Assembly (NCBI RefSeq): GCF_002086735.1
Contig: NZ_MVIJ01000034.1
Coordinates: forward strand, 1 to 64,000
Direction: 5' to 3'
DNA from: Mycobacterium scrofulaceum
GTDB lineage: Bacteria > Actinomycetota > Actinomycetes > Mycobacteriales > Mycobacteriaceae
Length of the DNA stretch: 64,000 nt
The notes under the pieces: model-generated
Seen by the model: only the letters and a program-made list of their open reading frames with translations
Told to the model about the DNA's origin: nothing
Databases searched by the model: none
Program-made: the position numbers and the translations under genes
Shown: in pieces, positions 18,701 through 27,673 of the stretch
Layout: each line of letters opens with the position of its first letter
Position numbering within the stretch: position 1 is the stretch's first letter

Positions 18701-21700
18701 CGGTAGTGGTCGGCGTCGGAGTATTCGGGCGCCGGCAGCGCGCGGGTGTCGAGTTTGCCGTTGACCGTCAGCGGCAGCGCCTCGAGTACCACCACCGCGG
18801 TGGGCACCATGTAGGTGGGCAGCCGCTCGCCGAGCTGGTTGCGGATCGCGGCCGGGTCGGCGGTGCCGGTCACGTAGCCCACCAGCCGCTTGTCGCCGGG
18901 GCGGTCCTCGCGGGCGATCACCGCCGCCTCGTTGACCCCGTCCAGCGCGGCCAGGGCCGCGTGCACCTCGCCGAGCTCGATGCGGTAGCCGCGGATCTTG
19001 ACCTGCTCGTCGGCCCGCCCCATGTACTGCAGCTGGCCGTCGGCGCCCCAGCGCACCAGGTCGCCGGTCCGGTACATGCGCGCCCCGGACCCGCCGAACG
19101 GGCAGGCCACGAACCGCGTCGCGGACAGCCCCGACCGGCCCACGTATCCATAGGCCAGGCCGAGCCCGGCCACGTACAGCTCGCCGACCACGCCCTCGGG
19201 CACCGGCCGCAGCCAGCCGTCCAGGACGAAGAAGCCCAGGTGGGCCAGCGGCACGCCGATGGGGCTGGCGCTGTTGTCGACGTCGCCGTCGACGATCTCC
19301 CGGAACGAGGCGTGCACCGTGGTCTCGGTGATGCCGTACATGTTGATCAGGCGCGGCAGCCCGGGGTGGTTGTGCAACCACTTGCCCAGCCGGTGCGGTT
19401 CCAGCGCCTCGCCGCCGAACACCACGGTCTGCAGCTTCAGCTGCTGCCCCAGCTCGGGCTGCAGCGAGTCCGCGGTCTGCAGCGCGTAGAACGCCGACGG
19501 CGTCTGGCTCAGCACGCTGACCTGTTCGCGGACCAGCATGGCGTGCAGCTCTTCCGGCGAGCGGACGACGTTGTCGGGCACGATGACCAGCCGGCCGCCG
19601 TACAGCAGCGACCCGAAGATCTCCCACACCGAGAAGTCGAACGCCAGCGAGTGGCACTGCGTCCAGACCTGCCCCAGCGCCAGCTGCGCGTCCAGGGACT
19701 CCAGCAGCTGGGTGACGTTGCGGTGCGGCACGGCCACGCCCTTGGGGGTGCCGGTCGTGCCGGACGTGTAGATGATGTAGGCGATGTTCGCCGGGGACGG
19801 CGCGGGCAGCCCGTCGCCGGGCTGGGTCGCGACGGCGGGGTCGTCGAATTCGATGACGTCCAGGTTCTGCCCGTCGAGCCGCGACCGCACGTCCGCGGTG
19901 GTGACGGCGGCGATCGGGGCGGCGTCGCCGAGCACGAACTCGATCCGCGCGGCCGGCACCGCCGGGTCGACGGGCAGGTAGGCCGCCCCGCTCTTGAGCA
20001 CCGCGAGGATCGCCACGACGGCCTCAGCCGTCCTGGGGAACAGCACCGCGACCCGCTCCCCCGGCCCGGCGCCGCGGCTCACCAGCAGGTGCGCCAGCCG
20101 GTTGGCGGATTCCTCGACCTCGCCGTAGGTCCACGAACGGTCGCCGTCGGTGATGGCCACCGCCTCGGGGGCGCGGGCGGCCTGCGCGGCGAACAGCTCC
20201 GGGATCGAGACCAGCTTGCGCGCCGACTCGGCGAGCACCCCCCGGTTGCCCCAGTCGTCGAGCCGGGCGTGCTCGGCGGCATCGAGCAGGTCGATCGAGG
20301 ACAGGCGACGGGCGGGGTCGGCGGTCATGGCCACCATCACCTGCTGCAGCCGCTCGATCAGCGTGTCGACGGCGGCCCGGTCGAACACCTCGGTGTCGAA
20401 CTCGACGCGCAGGCTCAGCTCGTGGCCCGGCGAGACCACCACCGACAGCGGGTAGTGGTTGTACTCGCGGCTGCTGAAGTCGGTGACGGCCAGCTCGTGG
20501 ACGCCCAGCAGCGCGCCCGCGTCGATCGGGTAGTTCTCGTAGAGGAAGAGGGTGTCGAACAACTGGTCGTGGCCGGTGGCGCGGTGGATGTCCGGCAGCG
20601 ACAGGTGCTCGTAGTCGACGGTGTCGTTGTGCAGCCGCTGCAGCTGGTCCAGCAGGTCGGCGACGGTGGTGGTGGCGGTGATCTTCGCCCGCACCGGCAC
20701 CGTGTTGATCAGCAGGCCGACCATCGCGTCCGCGCCGGCCAGCTCGGTGGTCCGGCCCGAAACCGCGGTGCCGAAGGCGACGTCGTGCTGGCCGGTCAGC
20801 CACGTCAGCAGCTGCGACCACGCGCCCTGCAGCACGGTGCTGATGGTGGTGCGGCATGAGCGAGCCAGCTCGCCCAGCGCCTTCGTGGTCTCGGCGGGCA
20901 CGTGGAAGGCGGCGACGCCGCGCCGCCCGATCTGCCCGAGGGGCCCGACCAGGGTGGGGGTCTCGAAACCGGCCAGCGCCTGCGCCCACGCCGCCTGGGC
21001 GGCGGCGCGGTCCTGGTTGGTCAGCCAGGTGACGAAGCTGCGGTAGGACGGGGCGGCGGGCAGCCGCTCGCCGTAGTAGCTGGCGAAGACCTCCTGCAGC
21101 AGGATCGGCAGCGACCAGCCGTCGACCACGATGTGGTGGATGGTCAGCACGAACCGGTGCCGGTCGAGCGCGGTGCGGATCAGCGCGGCCCGGAACGACG
21201 GCTTGTCGGCCAGGTTGCACACCGCGGCGCGCTCGTCGGCGCACAGCCGGTCGACCTGCTCGTCGACGTCGCCGCCGTCCAGCTCGACGTAGCGCCACGC
21301 CATCTGGGGGTCGGCCGGGATGACCTGGACGGGCTCACCGAAGTCTTCGGAGAACCGGGCGACCAGGTTGGGGTGCCGCTTGACCGCGGTGTGGACCGCC
21401 TCGCGCAGGCGGGCCGCGTCGAGGCCGCCGCTGACGGTGATCCCCAGCTGCACCGCGTACAGGTCGTCCATGTCCTGCGCGAAGGCGGTGTGGAACAGCA
21501 GCCCCTGCTGCACCGGGGTCAGCGGCAGCACGTCGGCGACGCCGCCCTGACGGCACAGGGCGTCGATCTGTTGCTGGCTCAGGTGAGCGGGAGCGACGTC
21601 CGACGGGGTCAGGCCGCCGCCGCCGCTGCGGACGTGCGCGCAGATCCCGGTCAGCGCCTCGAACCACAACTGGCTCAACCGGTCGACGCGCTCGTGGTCC

Positions 21701-24700
21701 AGCGCCGACGGCGCCCAGCTCCAGTTGGCCTGCAGGTGCGGGCCGGCCTCGGTGTCCATGGTGCCGGCGTTGAGCTCCACCGTGTGCGCCAGCGGCATGG
21801 GCACCGCCGTCGCCACCGCGGCCACCGCCAGGCTGTCGTGACTGACCCGCCACAGCTCGTCGGACAGGTCGGCGCCCGCGCCGAGCCGCCCCAGGTAGTT
21901 GAACCCGATCACCGGGTCGGAGCCGTCGAGGTCGACGTCGGGGTTCAGGTAGCGCAGCAGGCCGTAGGTCAGGCCGTCGGGTAGGCCGCGCAGCTGTTCC
22001 TTGGCGGCCTTGATCACCGGACCCAGCGCCGCGTCGCCGGCGACGACCTGCGACCAGCTCAACCGGCCAGGCTTCAGCGCGACCGGGTATTTGGTGGTGA
22101 ACCAGCCCACGGTGCGCGAGAGATCCACCCGCGGGAACAGTTCCTCCTGCCGCCCGTGGCCCTCCACGTCGATGCCGATCGGCGCCGCGCCGGTCCCGAG
22201 GAATTCGGCGAATGCCAGGCCGAAGGCGATCAGCAGGATGTCGCCCACGCCGGCGTGGAACGCGGCCGGCACCTCGCCGAGCAGCAGCCGCGTCGTCTCG
22301 ACGTCCAGCGCGGCGGACAGCTGGCCGGCGTTCACGTAGGTGTCGGCGTCGGGCCGCGCCGCCGGCAACGCCGCCGGGGTGGACGCCACCTGCCGCCACT
22401 CGTCGGCGCGCGCCACCACGTCGGGGCGTTGCGCATACTCCTGCAGCAACGTCGACCAGCGGGCGAACGACGTCCCGGGCGCCAGCAGGGCCACCGGCTG
22501 TCCGTTGTGATGCTGGGCCCAGGCGATGTTGAAGTCTTCCAACAGGATTCGCCAGGAGACCCCGTCGACGGCCAGGTGGTGGATGATCAACGCCAGCTGG
22601 CCGGTGGACTCCGCCCATGCGGCGCTGACCATCACGCCGGCGGCCGGGTTCAGCCGCGACCGCGCCTCGGCCAGCGCCTCCTCGGACAAGGCCTCGACGG
22701 CGTGCACGCAGCCGCGCGCGTCGACCGCGCCGGGCTCGGGCACCTGCAGCGACCAGTCCCCCGCGCCGTCGTCGTCGGCGCGCAGCCGCAGCGCGGCGTG
22801 CCGATCCAGCAGGGCCTGCAGCACCGCGACCACGTCGGCCTCGGTCGCGCCCGCCGGCGCCTGCACCACCATGGTCTGGTTGAACTGCTCGATCGGGCCC
22901 TCGATGCTCTGCAGCCAGCGCATGATCGGGGTGGCCACCACCGGCCCGACGCCGTCGTCGCCCGCGCCGCCCGCGCCGTCAACCGCCACCTCGGCCACCC
23001 GCGCCAGCCGGGCCACCGATTGCTCGACGAACACGTCGCGCGGGCGGAACAGGATCCCGGCCGCGCGGGCGCGGGCCACGACCTGCATCGACAGGATGCT
23101 GTCGCCGCCCAGGTCGAAGAACGAGGCGTCGACGCCGACCCGCTCCAGGCCCAGCACCTGGGCGTAGATGTCGGCCAGGATCTCCTCGACCGGGTCCTCG
23201 GGGGCGCGGTACTCGGCGGTGGCGTATTCGGGTGCGGGCAGGGCGCGCTTGTCCAGCTTGCCGTTGCCGGTCAGGGGCAGCGCCTCGAGCACCACCACGG
23301 CGGCCGGCACCATATAGGGCGGCAGGCGGTCGGCCAGCGCGGCCCGGATCGCGGCCGGGTCGGCCGTGCCGGTGATGTAGCCCACCAGGCGCTTGTCCCC
23401 GGGGCGGTCCTCGCGCGCGACCACTGCCGCCTGGTCCACCCCGTCGAGGCCCTTGAGCACCGACTGGATCTCACCGAGCTCGATGCGGTAGCCGCGGATC
23501 TTGACCTGCTCGTCGGAGCGGCCGAAGTACTGCAGCTGTCCGTCCGGGCCCCAGCAGACCAGGTCGCCGGTGCGGTACATACGGGCGCCCGGGCCGCCGA
23601 AGGGGTTGGCCACGAACCGCGAGGCCGTCAGCCCCGACCGGCGCACGTATCCGATCCCGACGCCGCGGCCCGCCAGGTACAGCTCGCCGACCACCCCGGC
23701 CGGCACCGGCTGCAGCCACTTGTCGAGCACGAACATCGCCGCGCCGGCGATCGGTGAACCGATCGGCACCACGCCCGACCCGGGGATCAGCGGCTTGCTG
23801 ATCGACGCGCACACCGTGGTTTCCGTCGGGCCGTAGGCGTCGAGCATCACCCGGCCGGGCGCCGCCCATCGGTCCACCACGTCGCTCGGGCAGGCCTCGC
23901 CCGCCACCACCAGGGCGGTGGACTCCAGGCCGTCCGCGGGCAGCATCGCCACCGACGACGGGGTCTGGGTGAGCACGCTGACCTTCTCCTCGACCAGCAG
24001 GTCGTGGAGGTCCTCCGGGGAGCTCGCGACCGACTCGGGGACCACCAGCAGCCGCCTGCCCCGCAGCAGGGCGCCGAAGATCTCCCACACGGAGAAGTCG
24101 AAGGCCGACGAGTGGCATTGCGTCCACACCTGCCCCTTGGGCAGGCCCGCGTCCAGCGACTCGATCAGCCACGTGACGTTCAGGTGAGGTATCGCAACGC
24201 CTTTGGGGGTTCCGGTGGTTCCGGAGGTGTAGATGATGTAGGCGATGTTCTCCGGGGCCGGCGCGGGCAGCGCGGTGCTCGGCTGCTCGTCGACGGCCGG
24301 GTCGTGGACGTCGACCACCAACAGGTCGCGCCCGTCCAGCCGCGAGCGCAGGTCCGCGGTGGTGATCACGGCACTCGGCGCCGCGTCGGAGAGCACGAAC
24401 TCCATGCGTGCCGCGGAGTGCGCCGGGTCGATCGGCACGTAGGCCGCGCCGGTCTTGAGCACCGCGAGCATGGCCACGATCGCGTCGGCGCAGCGGGGGA
24501 ACATGACCGCCACGCAGCCACCCGGGCCCACGCCGTGATCGGCCAGCAGGTGCGCCAGCCGGTTGGAGGCCTCGTCGAGTTCGGCGTACGTCAACGACTT
24601 GGCGGAGCAGGTGACCGCCGGGGTGTCGGGCGAGCGCTGCACGTGTTCGGCGAACGCCACCGGGATGGACACCGGCGCCGGGACCGGCTGGGTCAGGGCG

Positions 24701-26034
24701 GCCCGGTTGCTCCACTCGTCGATCTGGGCCGGCTCGTCGGCGGCCAGCAGGTCGATCGAGGACAGCCACCGCTCGGGGTCGGCGGTCATCTCCTCCAGCA
24801 CCTGCTGCATGCGGGCCGCCAGGTCGGCGACGCCGAAGTCGGCAAACGGTTGCCCCGGGCCCGCGGTGCTCAGGAAGAGCTGGTCACCAGCGCCCAGGAA
24901 GAACAGGCTGAAGTGCCCCACGGGGCCGTGGTTGGTGTACGTCGCCGTCGCCGGGGAACCGGCGAGGTCGAGCGTGAGTCGCATGGGGATGAAGTTGATG
25001 CCGACCCGATTGGCCGCCTGCCGCAGGCCGTCGCTCTCCAGGGTGTGCACCGGGAACCGCTGATGGTGCAGCAGCTCCCGGATTTTGATGTCGACGTGTT
25101 TGCAGAAGTCGGCAACCGTGGCCGTCGGCGAGGTGTTCAGCACCAGCGGCACCACCCCGGCGAACATCCCGGGAAGGGTCTTCGACTCCTGGCGCACCCG
25201 CCGGCTCACCGGGAAGTCGAGCGCCACCTCGGAGCCGCTCCCGGACCAGGCGCGCACCAGCAGCGCGCACGCCGCCGTGGTGACGGAGAACCGGCGGATG
25301 CCCAGCTTCTTGGACAGCTCTTTGATGCGGGTGGTGACGGACGGGTCCAACTGGACGGACGCGGACGGCGAGTAGTGGTCTTTGCCGTTCGCGCTGTCGG
25401 TCGGCCGGTCAACCCAGGCGGTCTCCGGGGGGAGGTTCTTGCTCCAATACGCCTTGTCGTCCTGGTAGTCGGAGGACGCCTCGTATTCGGACTCCAGGTC
25501 AACTAAATCCTGCGCCGAGCCGAAATACGCATCGGGAATGGGTTTTCCGGCCATCATGGCGGAATAAATGGTGGCAACCCGGCGGGACACCAGCGCCATA
25601 CCCAATCCGTCGATTGCGATGTGATGGCAGCAACCGAACAAATAAAACTCGTCAGCCCCCGTTTGGAACAACACGAATTGGAACAGCTGCCCGTTCAATG
25701 CCATGGGCGTCCGCTGGATCGACGAAGCCATCGCGCGGGCTTCCTGCACGGGGTCGGGCAGGGACGTCAGATCGTGGAAGGCGAGCTCGACGTCGGGGTA
25801 GTCGATCGGCTTCTGGACCACCTGGCCGTCCACCTCGAAGAACGAGACCCGGCCGGCCTCGGCCTCCGCGACGGTCTGGGTGAGCGCACGCCCGAGGGCA
25901 TCGCGATCGACCGGACCCTCGATCTTGATCAACAAGCCCAGCTGCCACTCCGTGCCGACGAAGCCCGTTTCCTGCGAAAGCCAGATGTCCAGCTGTCCGC
26001 GCGTCAGCGGAAGTGTGTGATCACCAACTCCCAT
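15790..26034 (-). CDS. mps1: GPL peptide synthetase Mps1 (modules 1-2 and C domain of module 3)
   Basis: About 3,414 residues. Approximate order: starter C 1-440 (CCHHIAIDG near 138, probably accepting the fatty acyl chain), A1 465-935, T1 Ser near 978, E1 1035-1480 (HHLAVDG near 1151), C2 1500-1910 (HHIVVDG near 1630), A2 1950-2435, T2 Ser near 2478, E2 2535-2975 (HHLAVDG near 2653), C3 2995-3400 (HHIVLDG near 3135). Pocket residues are roughly DFWTVAAVCK for A1 (phenylalanine-like) and DFWSVGMVHK for A2 (threonine-like). With two epimerases this predicts D-Phe - D-allo-Thr. I chose the ATG at 26034: it has GGGGGAG five bases upstream and gives MGVGDHTLPLT, colinear with the start of the extra NRPS. 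A TTG at 26085 would add 17 residues and overlap mbtH. Confidence 0.95.
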   Translation of the reverse strand: MGVGDHTLPLTRGQLDIWLSQETGFVGTEWQLGLLIKIEGPVDRDALGRALTQTVAEAEAGRVSFFEVDGQVVQKPIDYPDVELAFHDLTSLPDPVQEARAMASSIQRTPMALNGQLFQFVLFQTGADEFYLFGCCHHIAIDGLGMALVSRRVATIYSAMMAGKPIPDAYFGSAQDLVDLESEYEASSDYQDDKAYWSKNLPPETAWVDRPTDSANGKDHYSPSASVQLDPSVTTRIKELSKKLGIRRFSVTTAACALLVRAWSGSGSEVALDFPVSRRVRQESKTLPGMFAGVVPLVLNTSPTATVADFCKHVDIKIRELLHHQRFPVHTLESDGLRQAANRVGINFIPMRLTLDLAGSPATATYTNHGPVGHFSLFFLGAGDQLFLSTAGPGQPFADFGVADLAARMQQVLEEMTADPERWLSSIDLLAADEPAQIDEWSNRAALTQPVPAPVSIPVAFAEHVQRSPDTPAVTCSAKSLTYAELDEASNRLAHLLADHGVGPGGCVAVMFPRCADAIVAMLAVLKTGAAYVPIDPAHSAARMEFVLSDAAPSAVITTADLRSRLDGRDLLVVDVHDPAVDEQPSTALPAPAPENIAYIIYTSGTTGTPKGVAIPHLNVTWLIESLDAGLPKGQVWTQCHSSAFDFSVWEIFGALLRGRRLLVVPESVASSPEDLHDLLVEEKVSVLTQTPSSVAMLPADGLESTALVVAGEACPSDVVDRWAAPGRVMLDAYGPTETTVCASISKPLIPGSGVVPIGSPIAGAAMFVLDKWLQPVPAGVVGELYLAGRGVGIGYVRRSGLTASRFVANPFGGPGARMYRTGDLVCWGPDGQLQYFGRSDEQVKIRGYRIELGEIQSVLKGLDGVDQAAVVAREDRPGDKRLVGYITGTADPAAIRAALADRLPPYMVPAAVVVLEALPLTGNGKLDKRALPAPEYATAEYRAPEDPVEEILADIYAQVLGLERVGVDASFFDLGGDSILSMQVVARARAAGILFRPRDVFVEQSVARLARVAEVAVDGAGGAGDDGVGPVVATPIMRWLQSIEGPIEQFNQTMVVQAPAGATEADVVAVLQALLDRHAALRLRADDDGAGDWSLQVPEPGAVDARGCVHAVEALSEEALAEARSRLNPAAGVMVSAAWAESTGQLALIIHHLAVDGVSWRILLEDFNIAWAQHHNGQPVALLAPGTSFARWSTLLQEYAQRPDVVARADEWRQVASTPAALPAARPDADTYVNAGQLSAALDVETTRLLLGEVPAAFHAGVGDILLIAFGLAFAEFLGTGAAPIGIDVEGHGRQEELFPRVDLSRTVGWFTTKYPVALKPGRLSWSQVVAGDAALGPVIKAAKEQLRGLPDGLTYGLLRYLNPDVDLDGSDPVIGFNYLGRLGAGADLSDELWRVSHDSLAVAAVATAVPMPLAHTVELNAGTMDTEAGPHLQANWSWAPSALDHERVDRLSQLWFEALTGICAHVRSGGGGLTPSDVAPAHLSQQQIDALCRQGGVADVLPLTPVQQGLLFHTAFAQDMDDLYAVQLGITVSGGLDAARLREAVHTAVKRHPNLVARFSEDFGEPVQVIPADPQMAWRYVELDGGDVDEQVDRLCADERAAVCNLADKPSFRAALIRTALDRHRFVLTIHHIVVDGWSLPILLQEVFASYYGERLPAAPSYRSFVTWLTNQDRAAAQAAWAQALAGFETPTLVGPLGQIGRRGVAAFHVPAETTKALGELARSCRTTISTVLQGAWSQLLTWLTGQHDVAFGTAVSGRTTELAGADAMVGLLINTVPVRAKITATTTVADLLDQLQRLHNDTVDYEHLSLPDIHRATGHDQLFDTLFLYENYPIDAGALLGVHELAVTDFSSREYNHYPLSVVVSPGHELSLRVEFDTEVFDRAAVDTLIERLQQVMVAMTADPARRLSSIDLLDAAEHARLDDWGNRGVLAESARKLVSIPELFAAQAARAPEAVAITDGDRSWTYGEVEESANRLAHLLVSRGAGPGERVAVLFPRTAEAVVAILAVLKSGAAYLPVDPAVPAARIEFVLGDAAPIAAVTTADVRSRLDGQNLDVIEFDDPAVATQPGDGLPAPSPANIAYIIYTSGTTGTPKGVAVPHRNVTQLLESLDAQLALGQVWTQCHSLAFDFSVWEIFGSLLYGGRLVIVPDNVVRSPEELHAMLVREQVSVLSQTPSAFYALQTADSLQPELGQQLKLQTVVFGGEALEPHRLGKWLHNHPGLPRLINMYGITETTVHASFREIVDGDVDNSASPIGVPLAHLGFFVLDGWLRPVPEGVVGELYVAGLGLAYGYVGRSGLSATRFVACPFGGSGARMYRTGDLVRWGADGQLQYMGRADEQVKIRGYRIELGEVHAALAALDGVNEAAVIAREDRPGDKRLVGYVTGTADPAAIRNQLGERLPTYMVPTAVVVLEALPLTVNGKLDTRALPAPEYSDADHYRAPSTAIEEILAGIYAQVLGVDRVGVDDSFFDLGGDSILSMQVVARARAAGVVCRPRDIFVEQTVSRLARVAGLATDDDVVDEGIGPVVATPIMRWLHSVDGPVEQFNQTMVVQAPAGAGETDVVAVLQALLDRHAMLRLRVDDDGAGGWSLRVPEAGVVDAAGCVHTVETLSDAALAAAVSQLNPASGAMLRAVWVPSTGQLALIIHHLAVDGVSWRILLEDFNIAWAQHHSGQPVALPVGGMSFARWSSLLAEHARRPEVVDTAEAWRQISSTPAPLPAVRPDIDTYVSAGQLSVALDADTTRMLLGEVPAAFHAGVQDILLIAFGLAWAQFVGTGAPIGIDVEGHGRHEELGPQVDLSRTVGWFTTKYPVALQVGGLSWGHVVTGEAELGVLVKDAKEQLRALPDTLTYGLLRYLNDDVDLDASDPVIGFNYLGRLGGAGDLSSELWRLDQDSLASAGAATAVPLPLPHTVELNAGTLDTATGPLLQANWTWARSALDEGQVARLSELWFDALSGICSHVRSGGGGLTPSDLAPARLTQRDIDELCQRYPIADVLPLTPLQQGLLFHTGTAHGSDDLYAVQLDISVSGALDPHRLRDAVHTMLKRHPNVVAHFVEDFGEPVQVLSAEPPLSWHYVELDADDAEPEEQIQQLCAGERAAVCDLAERPPFRAALIRTADNRHRFVLTNHHIVLDGWSKPLLLQEIFAAYYGVQLPAPVPYRKFVDWLAAQDRGAAQAAWRRVLAGFDTPTLVGPPGRMSLGPRSVSSFQMSAETTRALGELARSCRTTVSTVLQAAWAQLLMWLTGQHDVTFGTAVSGRPTELAGSDQMVGLLINTVPVRATIGAETTIADLLNQLQSAYNDTLEHQHLALNDIHRVTGHDQLFDTMFVYENYPIDTAALSAVDELAIDGFTNREFNHYPLSVQAVPGHELGLRVEFDTEVFDQGRIERLVERFRRVLEAMTADVEEQA

Positions 26035-26074
26035 CGACTCCCCCAAAGCTCCACCCGCCCCATACCCCGACTCG

Positions 26075-26305
26075 TTACTGGTCAAAACCCCGACCCGTTG
26101 AGAGCTTGTCGCGCAGACTCTTTGGCCGAATGTCGGGCCAGTTCTGTTCGATGTACTCCAAGCACGCAGCGCGGTCGGTCTCCCCGTACACCACTCGCCA
26201 GCCGGCTGGAACGTCGGCGAAGGCCGGCCACAGGCTGTGTTGCTCCTCGTCGTTCACCAAGACGAAAAAGCTGCCGTTGTCGTCGTCGAACGGATTGATG
26301 CTCAC
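26075..26305 (-). CDS. mbtH: MbtH-like NRPS accessory protein
   Basis: 76-residue MbtH-family protein, full length, with the typical NPFDDD start, SLWPAFADVPAGW core and NWPDIRPKSL end. MbtH proteins bind adenylation domains and help their folding and activity in the cytosol. The GTG start at 26305 has GGAGA just upstream. It is the first gene of the mbtH-mps1-mps2 operon and lies 40 bp before the preferred mps1 ATG. It is the only intact mbtH in the window, so it may also serve the extra NRPS at the left end. Confidence 0.95.
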   Translation of the reverse strand: MSINPFDDDNGSFFVLVNDEEQHSLWPAFADVPAGWRVVYGETDRAACLEYIEQNWPDIRPKSLRDKLSTGRGFDQ

Positions 26306-27076
26306 ATTTCTCCAGAATGCCTAGTTGACACGAGTGGAACGGTTCCAAACCCTACTGGAGGCACCACTGTGCGTCCGAGATTTGGACAAAGTTCCCCGTG
26401 TGACCTGTCAGGCTCTTAACGCAGCCTCAAGATTGGCTTAAGCAGGGCTGCACAGCTGCCGCCGTTGGCTGCTGTGACCTGCCGCAATCGCTCGCCGGGG
26501 CGGCTCGCGACTGGGCATGGTCGGCCTTCATGGACGATGAAATTTTGGGTGGTTGTCACCGCCCAGGGTACCGACCTGGAAGCCCCCGCGAAAATCACCA
26601 CGAGGCGAACGTCCGGAGGCCGCTCGGGGCGCCGCGAAACAGGCCTGGCGGAACCCATTGACTACGGGCGGTGATCGTCGTTAGCTGACTGGGGCTGCTG
26701 ATCACTCAGCAGGCTTCGGCGTCCGGGCGGACCGTGGGTGGGCGTGTGCCGTTCCGGATCGGGTGGGCACCCGGTGAGAGCCGGGTCGGCCATCGGAGAC
26801 GGACAATCCAAAAAGTGCTGTTACGCACGCGGTATGCATTACGATCCCGTATCTCGATGTCAAAGGACTGATACGGAGTCCACTGGCGTGGTTTACTCAT
26901 GAAGACTCGGTCGCGCTCCCCGGGGGGCGGGGCTCGTATGAGGTGCCGAAGCACGACTAGTCTGCGACGTACACCCCATTCGGAGTGCCCCCACCGGCGT
27001 ATCGGGACCAATGTGTAACGGGTTGCCCGGGCCGGCGGAATAACAAGAGACGCAGAAATGGGTAGAAGGGGGTGCG
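26306..27076. promoter_or_regulatory. Divergent promoter region of the mps and mmpS/L operons
   Basis: About 770 bp with no convincing gene; the short frames here show no family resemblance. It must hold the promoters for mbtH (leftward) and mmpS (rightward). I do not see clear -35/-10 pairs. Small inverted repeats are present: TGGAAC-G-GTTCCA at 26335-26347 and CTGCTGA-TCAC-TCAGCAG at 26695-26712. Confidence 0.55.
26335..26347. promoter_or_regulatory. Small palindrome upstream of mbtH
   Basis: TGGAAC-G-GTTCCA, 6-bp arms with one central base, about 30 bp before the mbtH start codon. The position suits an operator, but no regulator gene is near and the site is short, so this is only a candidate. 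Confidence 0.25.
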
Positions 27077-27673
27077 GTGACCGAACCGGACGTGCGGGCC
27101 CGGCCCGATATCGCTACGGAAGGCCGCGACATTAGCCAGACTCCCACCGGGCGACGTGGCCTCATGCGCTTTGGTCGCCGATCCTCGACCGCACCTCAGC
27201 GGCCCGTCGGGCGGAATCAGACCCATCCCCGTGGAACGGGAGTTCTCGCCGCGCTCAAGCGGCTCTGGATCCCTCTGCTTATCGTCGCCGTGGTCCTCGC
27301 GGGAGGTTTGACGGTTTCACGTTTGCACGGCATCTTCGGCTCGGAGAAGCGCGAGTCCTACGCGGACACCAGGATCAAAGACACCAAACCCTTTAACCCC
27401 AAGCACATCAGGTACGAGATCTTCGGGCCGCCGGGGACGACGGCCGACATCAGCTACTTCGACGTCGACGGAAACCCGGTGCACGTCAACGGGCAACCGG
27501 TGCCGTGGTCTTTCGACATCTCGACCACGTTGCCGTCGATATTGGGAAACGTTGTGGCACAAGGGAATGGCGACATGCTCGGCTGCCGAATCGTGGTTGA
27601 CGGTGTCGTCAAAGCCGAGAGGGTTTCGCACGAGTTGAACGCGTTCACCTACTGCATGCTGACGGCCACATGA
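27077..27673 (+). CDS. mmpS4: MmpS-family membrane protein
   Basis: 198-residue MmpS protein: a basic cytosolic N-terminus, one membrane segment near residues 72-90 (LWIPLLIVAVVLAGGLTV), then an extracytoplasmic domain with the family features YEIFGPPGTTADISYFDVDG and a VVDGVVKAE...YCMLTA end. The GTG at 27077 has AGAAGGGG upstream. An internal ATG at 27164 would remove 29 residues and bring it nearer to the usual MmpS size. Its stop overlaps the next ATG (ATGA), so it is coupled to mmpL. MmpS4 assists MmpL4 in GPL assembly and export in M. smegmatis; the same role is inferred here. Confidence 0.9.
   Translation: MTEPDVRARPDIATEGRDISQTPTGRRGLMRFGRRSSTAPQRPVGRNQTHPRGTGVLAALKRLWIPLLIVAVVLAGGLTVSRLHGIFGSEKRESYADTRIKDTKPFNPKHIRYEIFGPPGTTADISYFDVDGNPVHVNGQPVPWSFDISTTLPSILGNVVAQGNGDMLGCRIVVDGVVKAERVSHELNAFTYCMLTAT

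Noticed and set aside
16630..20859. A 1,409-codon open frame on the plus strand
   Set aside because: Antisense shadow of mps1, same reasons.
26416..26674. Short overlapping frames in the mbtH-mmpS gap
   Set aside because: No ribosome site, no similarity to known families, and they oppose each other; treated as regulatory DNA.
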